Shown one piece after another: positions 1 through 5,226 of a stretch of DNA of 8,605 nucleotides. Numbering within the stretch: position 1 is the stretch's first letter; the number at the start of each line of letters is the position of its first letter. The position numbers and the translations under genes are program-made. The notes below the pieces were generated by a model that was given only the letters and a program-made list of their open reading frames with translations, was not told the origin of the DNA and ran no database searches. The stretch comes from Spirosomataceae bacterium. Its GTDB lineage: Bacteria; Bacteroidota; Bacteroidia; Cytophagales; Spirosomataceae. Location of the stretch: NCBI GenBank assembly GCA_025455795.1, contig JALOLW010000251.1, positions 1 through 8,605 on the forward strand. Reading direction: 5' to 3'.

Positions 1-33
1 CACGTGATTGATACCGTAGTGATGCCCAAGTAG
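1..33 (+). CDS. C-terminal end of a fasciclin (FAS1) domain protein, partial
   Basis: Frame 1 reads HVIDTVVMPK and then TAG at 31-33. This matches the usual closing strand of a FAS1 (fasciclin/beta-Ig-H3) domain, where 'G-V-I/V-H-V-I-D-x-V-L-x-P' forms the conserved H2 box. FAS1 proteins are usually secreted or surface adhesion-type proteins. Only ten residues are visible, so the assignment rests on this motif and on the strong terminator hairpin that begins 25 bases after the stop. The gene would converge on the VWA gene that ends at 230. The rest of the protein lies outside the window. Confidence 0.6.
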   Translation, partial: HVIDTVVMPK

Positions 34-58
34 GCAAAAAGCACGGCAAAACTTTGAT

Positions 59-113
59 AAAATTGGGCAACAGACGGAGGCAATTCGTCAATGTTGCCCA
101 ATTTTTGTTTTTT
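59..113 (+). terminator. Rho-independent terminator after the FAS1 gene
   Basis: A perfect 13-bp stem pairs 59-71 (AAAATTGGGCAAC) with 93-105 (GTTGCCCAATTTT). The 21-base loop can form a further GACG/CGTC stem (73-76 with 86-89). A T-rich tract continues to 113. It sits 25 bases downstream of the FAS1 stop and is oriented for plus-strand transcripts. Its A-rich left flank means it could also act on minus-strand transcripts coming from the VWA operon. Confidence 0.75.
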
Positions 114-229
114 ATGTAGCGATTGATTGCTTTGTATAGAGTAAGTTTCCAATTTTTAGGTCAGCCTTAAAGTCGTCTATTGTCGTAAATGTTATTTCGC
201 CCAATCTCTATGTTTTTATTGAGAATGAC
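114..229. other. AT-rich intergenic stretch between convergent genes
   Basis: The stretch lies between the terminator and the stop of the VWA gene. No RNA gene or repeat is visible. On the minus strand about 31 codons stay open from 207 down to a TAA at 112-114, with a plausible amino-acid mix (for example FTTIDDFKADLKIGNLLYT), but there is no clear start and a TAG lies just upstream (208-210). It may be a gene remnant or chance. Confidence 0.4.
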
Positions 230-1321
230 TTACCCCTCAAACCGTATTTTTGAGTTTTTGAGGCATTTCATGGCTTGGGTGAGGCCGCCGAGGGTGAGCG
301 GAAACATTCGGTTTTCGGACCAATCTCTGATGAGTTGGATGCTGTGGGTGAATTTCCAATAATCGGGTACGGCGACGGGATTAAGCCACACAAAATCGGG
401 GTATTGGGCCTTGAAGCGGTCGAGCCAAGTAATGCCCGCCTCCTCGTTGTAATGCTCCACGCTTCCGCGCGGGTGGGTGATTTCGTAAGAGGCCATTGAA
501 GCATCGCCCACAAAAATCACCTTGTAGTCTTTGTTGTATTTGTGCAGCACTTCGAGCGTGGGGATACGGCTGTGGCGGCGGGTGTTGTCGCGCCAGAGGG
601 TTTCATAGACGCAGTTGTGAAAATACAGGTGTTCGAGGTGCTTGAATTGGTACTTGGCCGCCGAAAAAAGCTCCGAACAAAGCTCAATATGCTCGTCCAT
701 CGAGCCGCCCACGTCGAGCAGGAGCAGCACTTTGACGTTGTTTTTGCGCGAGGGATGCAGGTGAATATCCAGAATCCCGCCGTTGCGACACGTCCCCGCG
801 ATGGTCTCGTCCATGTCGAGTTCTTCGTCCATGCCCTCGCGGGTGAGGATACGCAAGCGGCGCAGGGCCATTTTGATGTTGCGGGTGTTGAGTTCGAGGT
901 TTTCGTCGTAGTTTTTGTACTCGCGGTGTTCCCACACTTTGGCGGCGGTCCGGTTGCCACTCGACTCGCCCTTCACGCGGAAGCCTTCGGGGTTGTGGCC
1001 GTTGTTGCCAAAAGCCGACGTGCCGCCCGTGCCTATCCAGCGGTTGCCGCCGTCGTGGCGTTCTTGCTGCTCGCGCAGGAGTTGCTGAAACCGCTCAAAA
1101 AGTTTGTCAAGCCCCCCCATTTTCTCGATGAGGGCTTTTTCTTCGTCGGTCAGCTCGCGGGAGAGGGCATTTTGAAACCACTCGGGCGGGAGATTGGCGT
1201 CCAACAAGCTCGTTTCGATGGTTTTGATGTTTTTGAAATACTCGCCAAACAGCCTATCGAACAGGTCGTAGTGCATTTCGTTTTTGATAAGCACCGTGCG
1301 ACTCAGGTAAATACTCGCCAA
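230..1321 (-). CDS. VWA domain protein (CoxE-like, COG3825-type), 5' end disrupted
   Basis: The protein carries a C-terminal von Willebrand factor A domain. The MIDAS metal-binding motif is DVGGS at residues 203-207, within the hydrophobic strand VKVLLLLDVGGSMDEH, and VGDASM at 271-276 gives the later MIDAS aspartate. The middle part is charged and glycine-rich (about 90-125), as is usual in this CoxE-like family, whose members normally work with a MoxR-type AAA ATPase in a metal-dependent protein-remodelling role; no such ATPase is in this window. The only start in this frame is a TTG at 1321, unlikely in Bacteroidetes. The usual N-terminus of the family, MFLDFFLLLKRNALPVSI, is encoded just upstream from ATG 1373 but in another frame. 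Family members have roughly 20 further residues before the YLSRTVLIKNE segment, which is here residues 5-15. The gene therefore looks like a recent frameshifting deletion, or a sequence error. It lies last in a minus-strand operon. Confidence 0.75.
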   Translation of the reverse strand: MASIYLSRTVLIKNEMHYDLFDRLFGEYFKNIKTIETSLLDANLPPEWFQNALSRELTDEEKALIEKMGGLDKLFERFQQLLREQQERHDGGNRWIGTGGTSAFGNNGHNPEGFRVKGESSGNRTAAKVWEHREYKNYDENLELNTRNIKMALRRLRILTREGMDEELDMDETIAGTCRNGGILDIHLHPSRKNNVKVLLLLDVGGSMDEHIELCSELFSAAKYQFKHLEHLYFHNCVYETLWRDNTRRHSRIPTLEVLHKYNKDYKVIFVGDASMASYEITHPRGSVEHYNEEAGITWLDRFKAQYPDFVWLNPVAVPDYWKFTHSIQLIRDWSENRMFPLTLGGLTQAMKCLKNSKIRFEG

Positions 1322-1373
1322 TGCTGACGGGCAGGGCGTTGCGTTTGAGCAAAAGAAAAAAATCTAAAAACAT
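1254..1373 (-). pseudogene. Detached 5' end of the VWA gene, out of frame
   Basis: ATG at 1373 opens a 39-codon frame ending at TAG 1254-1256. Its first 22 residues begin MFLDFFLLLKRNALPVSI, which is what CoxE-like VWA proteins of Bacteroidetes normally start with. After GEYL the frame turns into nonsense, while the real coding sequence resumes in another frame at YLSRTV (around 1311). The ATG lies 10 bases after the stop of the upstream gene, good operon spacing, which supports it as the original start. From the frame offset, the lost segment should be 3n+2 bases, and from family comparison by memory about 60 bases; both points are inference. Confidence 0.6.
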
Positions 1374-1383
1374 TTGAAAAGAT

Positions 1384-1995
1384 TTATTGGGGCTTTGAAC
1401 TTTCGACGATGTGTTGCAATGTGCCTAAAATAAGGTCTTCGTTGGTATCAAGAATAATATCTTTTGGGGCGATAGATACGGTGGTGTCGTGCAGTTTGAG
1501 AAAATGCCAACGGTCGCCTGTGGTGACGCAACCAAAAATCGTATGAATATTTTTGCGGTGGGTTTCGTTGAAAATCTTTGCCCCCAACATTTGCGCCACA
1601 CATTGCCCAAATGACTCTCCGATGTCGTTTTTCTTGGCTTCGACAATCGTAAAAATAGGAGCATCAATAAAAAGCTGATTGTCGTTGAAAGACAAAATAA
1701 AATCACATTCACCGTTGAGACCTTTCTTTTTGTCAGCATCCAAAACTTCTCCCGAAAAGACCGAAATAGTACCAGCATTGATTTGTTTGAGTTCGACCAA
1801 AAAGGGCGATACTAATAATTCTGAACGGGCTTTTTCGCTGCCGTTGGGCAGGGCAATACCAATGCCTCTTGTCAAACTTTCTTTCAAAAAATCGCTGATA
1901 GGTATTGGTTTCACAGCCTCCAATACAGCTCCTCGTTTGATAATGAGGCTAAATCGCTCGACGATTTCTACAAGCGTAAATTTACTGTAAGCCAT
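1384..1995 (-). CDS. Putative PD-(D/E)XK nuclease-like protein
   Basis: A 203-residue soluble protein without signal peptide or membrane segment. It belongs to a conserved but unnamed group that I recall from cyanobacteria and Bacteroidetes. The core fits a PD-(D/E)XK nuclease fold: E59 in SELLVSPFL, D98 in GECDFIL, the E-x-K pair E119/K121 in IVEAKK, and Q131 in QCVAQM, in the order and spacing seen in restriction-endonuclease-like folds such as the N-terminus of type I HsdR. Nuclease activity is inferred from these residues only; no partner methylase is present. Start ATG 1995 lies 14 bases after the stop of the DUF1801 gene, and its stop lies 10 bases before the original VWA ATG, so the three are probably co-transcribed. 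Three sampled 60-base rows of the gene are 35-43% GC, against 63% in a sampled VWA row, which hints at separate acquisition. Confidence 0.7.
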   Translation of the reverse strand: MAYSKFTLVEIVERFSLIIKRGAVLEAVKPIPISDFLKESLTRGIGIALPNGSEKARSELLVSPFLVELKQINAGTISVFSGEVLDADKKKGLNGECDFILSFNDNQLFIDAPIFTIVEAKKNDIGESFGQCVAQMLGAKIFNETHRKNIHTIFGCVTTGDRWHFLKLHDTTVSIAPKDIILDTNEDLILGTLQHIVESSKPQ

Positions 1996-2009
1996 TTTTA
2001 GTTAAGATT

Positions 2010-2432
2010 TTATTTTTGTTGAGGATATAGTTCTTGGAGATGTTTTACGTGTTCTACAATCATTTGTTCGAGAATTGAGAGGTCAATATCAGCCAATTTT
2101 TTGACGTAAATACAGCCTTTGTCGGTTTTGTGCTTGCCCAACTGCGCCAGCAATTCTTCGCGCTTTTTTCCTCCCGAAACATACAACGTAATGGCTGCTT
2201 TTCGGGGCGAAAACCCCACCAAAAGGCTGTCGCCTTCGCGACCGCTTTCATATCGGTAATGATAGCTGCCAAACCCGATGATGCTTGGCCCCCACATTTT
2301 GGGCGGAAAACCCGTGAGGGTTTGCATGGTGTCTATTAGCGTGAGGCTGTCGCTGCGTTTGGTAGGGTCTGGCACCGCATTTACAAAATCCATGACGTTG
2401 GCGGTGGTTTCGGTAGTTTTTTGTTGAGCCAT
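2010..2432 (-). CDS. DUF1801 domain protein (YdhG/YjbR-like fold)
   Basis: A 140-residue cytoplasmic protein covering a whole DUF1801 domain (PF08818). Family landmarks are VMDFVNAVPDPTKRSDS (about 13-29), WGPSIIGFG (47-55), LLVGFSPRKAAITLY (70-84) and CIYVKKLADID (107-117), with the usual closing helix. The fold resembles YdhG/YjbR/CyaY, but the biochemical role is unknown. The length is normal for the single-domain form. ATG 2432 is the first start after a good Bacteroidetes promoter about 30 bases upstream. It is the first gene of the minus-strand operon, 14 bases ahead of the nuclease-like gene. Confidence 0.88.
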   Translation of the reverse strand: MAQQKTTETTANVMDFVNAVPDPTKRSDSLTLIDTMQTLTGFPPKMWGPSIIGFGSYHYRYESGREGDSLLVGFSPRKAAITLYVSGGKKREELLAQLGKHKTDKGCIYVKKLADIDLSILEQMIVEHVKHLQELYPQQK

Positions 2433-2460
2433 TGCTGTAAAAGAGAAACTTACATTTTGT

Positions 2461-2491
2461 CAAAAATAGGGCTTTCTTTTTAGACAGTCAA
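2461..2491 (-). promoter_or_regulatory. Bacteroidetes-type promoter for the minus-strand operon
   Basis: On the minus strand TATTTTTG (2468-2461) matches the -7 consensus TAnnTTTG exactly. A TTG (2491-2489) lies 20 bases upstream, fitting the -33 element. Transcription would start near 2455, giving a leader of about 22 bases before the DUF1801 ATG at 2432. The match is by eye and the motif is short, but position and spacing both fit. Confidence 0.55.
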
Positions 2492-2521
2492 GCAAACGCG
2501 CTGTTTCGATTCGACTATGCC

Positions 2522-2552
2522 TTGTGCTTTCGAGAAATAAGACTCAACTTTG
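2522..2552 (+). promoter_or_regulatory. Possible promoter for the TPR gene
   Basis: TTG at 2522-2524, a 20-base spacer and CAACTTTG at 2545-2552 resemble the Bacteroidetes -33/-7 pair, with one mismatch to TAnnTTTG. The -7 box covers the first possible TTG start (2550), so if this promoter is real the protein must start further down, probably at TTG 2577. Confidence 0.35.
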
Positions 2553-4097
2553 TGGTTCAAAAAACAACATTCAAAATTGATAAACGCAAGACAGTATCAA
2601 ACAACGTGGAAACGGAGCGTATTTGAGACGGTCTTATTTTGGTTTTTGGGTAGTTTTGGGGCGTTTGGGCAGTCGCCCTACACGCTTACGCCTACCCTCG
2701 AAGCGGCTTATCAAGAAGCCTTCAAGATGCGGCTGGGCGTGAGCAAAAAATACCTTACTGCGGAGAAAAACCGTGCCAACGCCTTTGTGATATACGTCGA
2801 AAACTACGTTGATATGGTGTCGTTGCTGGTAAGCGACGACAAGGCGAAGTTTGAGCAACTGGCTAAAAATCAAGACATAAGGCTCGGTCTGCTTGAAAAG
2901 TTGCCGCAAGATTCACCTTATGCGCGTTTTTTACAGGCAGAAGTGAGGTTACAGTGGGCGTTTGTCAAACTCAAATTTGGCAAAGAGGCAAGCGCGTGTT
3001 GGGACATCATCAAAGCCTATCGCCTGTTGGACGAAAACGCCCAAAAATTCCCCGATTTTTTGCCAACGTACAAGTCCCTCGGCTTGCTGCACGTACTCAT
3101 TGGCGCCACACCCGAAAACTACCGATGGGTGCCTAAACTGCTGGGAATGAAGGGGAATATTCAGCAAGGTCTTCGTGAAATGCGCCTTGTTTGTCAGAAA
3201 GAAGGACTTTGGAATGTCGAAACCAAACTCGTCGAACTGCTTCTGTACGCTTACGTCCTCAAATACACTGAAAAACAAAACCAAGATTTGTTGGCGTTGG
3301 TCAAAAGTCAGCCCGACAATCTGTTGGTTCATTTTTTTGGAACGACGATTTCGATGAAAGACGGTCGCGGCGAGCAGGCACTTCAAATCTTACAGCAACG
3401 CCCCGCCGACAGCAGCTATTTGCCGTTTCCGTTTTTGTCATTTCTGAAAGCCGAGATTTTGTTACAAAAGGGTGATTATGAGGCATCAAGGGGGCAGGTA
3501 AAGGCATTTTTGGGTCAGTACCGAGGGCGAAATTTTTTGAAAGATGCCCAATTGAAGCTATTTTTGAGTCATTGGCTTGCTCACGAAGACGCTGCCGCCA
3601 AGCCGTACCTTACGGCACTCCTCACCACGGGAAGTACCTACGTAGAATCGGACAAAGCCGCGCAGAAATTTGCCGAGAATTTTCAAAAAGGACTTATCAA
3701 CGACCAACAAAAAGTGCTGATGAAGGCGCGGTTGGCTTTTGACGGCGGGTACTTGCAAGAAGCCGCCAACACGCTCCGCCCCTTTGCCGAAAACACCTTC
3801 ACTGTCCCGCGCGACAGGGCTGAGTATCAGTATCGTTGGGGGCGGATTTTGCAACGGCAAAACCAACCTGATGCCGCCTTAGTGCATTATGAACGGGCGT
3901 GGACGCTGAGTCAGCCGCAAGGGTGGTATTTTGGAGCCACGTCGGCGTTGCAGTTGGGCTATATTTTTCAAGCCAAAGGGCAGAAACAGAAAGCCGTGGG
4001 TTATTTCAAAAGGGCGTTGGAATACCCAAAGCACGAGTACAAAAACAGCATAGACAACAAAGCCCGCGCCGCCCTCACGGAGATGGGAGTGGAATAA
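2550..4097 (+). CDS. Secreted tetratricopeptide-repeat protein
   Basis: A protein of up to 515 residues. Residues 20-41 form a signal peptide: positive KR, a hydrophobic stretch rich in F, L and W, and probable cleavage after AFG at Q41. The rest is almost entirely helical and repeat-like. Clear TPR-type pairs are near 275-330 (EQALQILQQRP followed by LKAEILLQKGDYEASRGQV) and 420-500 (YRWGRILQRQNQPDAALVHYERAW, then LGYIFQAKGQKQKAVGYFKRALEYP). The segment around 165-210 (LGLLHVLIGATPENYRWVPKLLGMKG) recalls the Iml2/TTC39 (DUF3808) type of TPR protein, a tentative link. It is probably periplasmic or outer-membrane attached, with a scaffolding role; function unknown. There is no ATG or GTG in frame before residue 60, which is past the signal peptide, and a TAA sits at 2538-2540. 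The start is therefore TTG, at 2550 or more likely 2577. Confidence 0.75.
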   Translation: MWFKKQHSKLINARQYQTTWKRSVFETVLFWFLGSFGAFGQSPYTLTPTLEAAYQEAFKMRLGVSKKYLTAEKNRANAFVIYVENYVDMVSLLVSDDKAKFEQLAKNQDIRLGLLEKLPQDSPYARFLQAEVRLQWAFVKLKFGKEASACWDIIKAYRLLDENAQKFPDFLPTYKSLGLLHVLIGATPENYRWVPKLLGMKGNIQQGLREMRLVCQKEGLWNVETKLVELLLYAYVLKYTEKQNQDLLALVKSQPDNLLVHFFGTTISMKDGRGEQALQILQQRPADSSYLPFPFLSFLKAEILLQKGDYEASRGQVKAFLGQYRGRNFLKDAQLKLFLSHWLAHEDAAAKPYLTALLTTGSTYVESDKAAQKFAENFQKGLINDQQKVLMKARLAFDGGYLQEAANTLRPFAENTFTVPRDRAEYQYRWGRILQRQNQPDAALVHYERAWTLSQPQGWYFGATSALQLGYIFQAKGQKQKAVGYFKRALEYPKHEYKNSIDNKARAALTEMGVE

Positions 4098-4104
4098 AAA
4101 TACA

Positions 4105-4191
4105 GAGTGGAACAAGGAGAACGGAAATACGGAGAGTGGAACAAGGAGAACGGAAATACGGAGAGTGGAACAAGGAGAACGGAAATACGGA
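4105..4191. repeat. Three tandem copies of a 29-bp repeat
   Basis: Three identical copies lie at 4105-4133, 4134-4162 and 4163-4191. Each begins GAGTGGAACAAGG and ends ACGGAAATACGGA. A fourth partial copy (GGAACAAGG) overlaps the end of the third at about 4189-4197. The array starts 7 bases after the TPR stop codon. There are no spacers, so it is a minisatellite and not a CRISPR array. It opens long spurious frames on both strands. Confidence 0.9.
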
Positions 4192-4210
4192 ACAAGGCCG
4201 CCTGCGCGGA

Positions 4211-4266
4211 ACGAATGACAGATAACGGATAACAGATAACGAATAACAGATAACGAATAACAGATA
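4211..4266. repeat. Heptamer array: eight 7-bp units, or four 14-bp units
   Basis: Four 14-bp units of ACGAATAACAGATA run without gaps at 4211-4224, 4225-4238, 4239-4252 and 4253-4266. The last two are identical and the first two have one change each. Each unit is two related heptamers (ACGAATA and ACAGATA). The array ends three bases before the ATG of the amidohydrolase gene, so it occupies the entire ribosome-binding region. Copy-number change would alter the leader of that gene but not its reading frame. Confidence 0.9.
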
Positions 4267-4269
4267 CCC

Positions 4270-5109
4270 ATGACCATAGACGCACATCAGCACTTTTGGA
4301 TTTATGAAGCCGAGCGCGACGCTTGGATTACCGACGACATGGCGCGGATTCGCCAAAACTTCTTGCCAGAAGACCTCAAACCCGTTTTGGAAGCCAACGG
4401 CGTAGCGGGCTGCATTGCCGTTCAAGCCGACCAATCCGAGGCCGAAACGATGTTTTTGTTGGCATTGGCCGAAAAATACCCCGATTTTGTGAAGGGTGTG
4501 GTAGGTTGGGTGGATTTACGGGCTACCAACCTGTACGACCAACTCGAATATTACTCGCAGTTTGAACTCCTTAAAGGGTTTCGGCACGTAGCGCAGGCTG
4601 AAGCCGACGATTTTTTGGCCCGCCCCGACCTCGTCAAGGGCATTCGGCAGTTGGGCGCGTATGATTTCAGCTACGATATTCTGATTTATCCTACCCAACT
4701 CAAAGCCGCGCTGCAACTGGTGCGCGAAGTGTCCAACGTCAATTTTGTGATAGATCATTTGGCAAAACCTTACATCAAAGACCAAAAAATCAATACTTGG
4801 TCCAATTATATCCGTCAAATAGCCGCCTTCCCGCACGTACATTGCAAAGTGTCGGGTATGGTGACCGAGGCCGATTGGCAGCATTGGAAACCCCAAGATT
4901 TTTATCCTTATCTGGACGTAGTGTTTGAAGCCTTCGGGCCCGACCGACTGATGTTTGGGTCAGATTGGCCTGTGTGTCTGGTGGCGGCAGAATACGCGCC
5001 CGTTCTCTCGCTCCTGCGCGACTACATGACGCAGGTGGGTTTTTCGCTCACTGAACAAGCCAAGGTATTTGGAGAAAATGCGGTGAAATTTTACAAGGTA
5101 GAGGAATAG
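4270..5109 (+). CDS. Amidohydrolase family protein, L-fuconolactonase-like (COG3618)
   Basis: A full-length 279-residue Amidohydrolase_2 (PF04909) protein of the COG3618 branch, which includes L-fuconolactonases and related sugar-lactone hydrolases. Landmarks are the metal-site motif DAHQHFW (4-10, H6 and H8), VVGWVDLRA (77-85), LKGFRHV (101-107), VIDHLAKP (160-167, H163), HCKVSG (191-196) and the catalytic-aspartate motif FGSDWPVC (229-236, D232). All expected residues are present, so it should be active. It is cytoplasmic, with no signal peptide. The likely reaction is ring opening of an aldonolactone in sugar catabolism (fucose or rhamnose type), but the substrate cannot be fixed because no other sugar gene is near. 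ATG 4270 is chosen because DAHQH normally starts within the first few residues. No ribosome-binding site is visible; the start follows directly on a heptamer repeat array. Confidence 0.88.
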   Translation: MTIDAHQHFWIYEAERDAWITDDMARIRQNFLPEDLKPVLEANGVAGCIAVQADQSEAETMFLLALAEKYPDFVKGVVGWVDLRATNLYDQLEYYSQFELLKGFRHVAQAEADDFLARPDLVKGIRQLGAYDFSYDILIYPTQLKAALQLVREVSNVNFVIDHLAKPYIKDQKINTWSNYIRQIAAFPHVHCKVSGMVTEADWQHWKPQDFYPYLDVVFEAFGPDRLMFGSDWPVCLVAAEYAPVLSLLRDYMTQVGFSLTEQAKVFGENAVKFYKVEE

Positions 5110-5163
5110 CCTAAGTACGTTTAACGTCTATTTTTTCGCTGTTTTCGTCGCTTTACCTCAGAT

Positions 5164-5198
5164 AAACTTTCCAAAAGTTCTGAACTTTCGGAAAGTTT
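5164..5198. repeat. 35-bp near-perfect palindrome
   Basis: Two 17-base arms around a central T at 5181 pair with a single mismatch (5173 against 5189). The outer arms are AAACTTTCC/GGAAAGTTT and the inner arms AAAGTTC/GAACTTT. It can also fold as two smaller hairpins side by side, AACTTT-CCA-AAAGTT (5165-5179) and AACTTT-CGG-AAAGTT (5183-5197). It lies 55 bases after the amidohydrolase stop and 28 bases before the next ATG. No T-run follows, so a classical terminator is less likely than an operator, a dispersed palindromic repeat or an attenuating leader hairpin. Confidence 0.8.
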
Positions 5199-5226
5199 CA
5201 TCCACGACTCCACCTAACTGACTGAA

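Noticed and set aside
542..1327. 261-codon open frame on the plus strand
   Set aside because: It lies wholly antisense to the VWA gene, has no family signature, and is explained by the high GC and codon bias of the real gene.
1356..1362. Slippage on the 7-base homopolymer (T run on the coding strand) as cause of the VWA frameshift
   Set aside because: The family sequence continues correctly in the ATG 1373 frame well past the run (RNALPVSI), so the frame is lost later, near 1311.
230..2432. New defence system made of DUF1801, nuclease-like and VWA genes
   Set aside because: One gene is broken, no ATPase or other effector partner is present, and nothing in the sequence beyond close spacing links the three.
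4105..4266. CRISPR-like array (29-base repeats)
   Set aside because: The copies are directly adjacent with no spacers, and the second block is a 7/14-base array; no cas gene is near.
3879..4434. Several overlapping minus-strand open frames with hydrophobic repeats such as SVIRYLLSVIC
   Set aside because: Their repetitive sequence is just the translation of the 7-bp and 29-bp arrays; they overlap two real genes.
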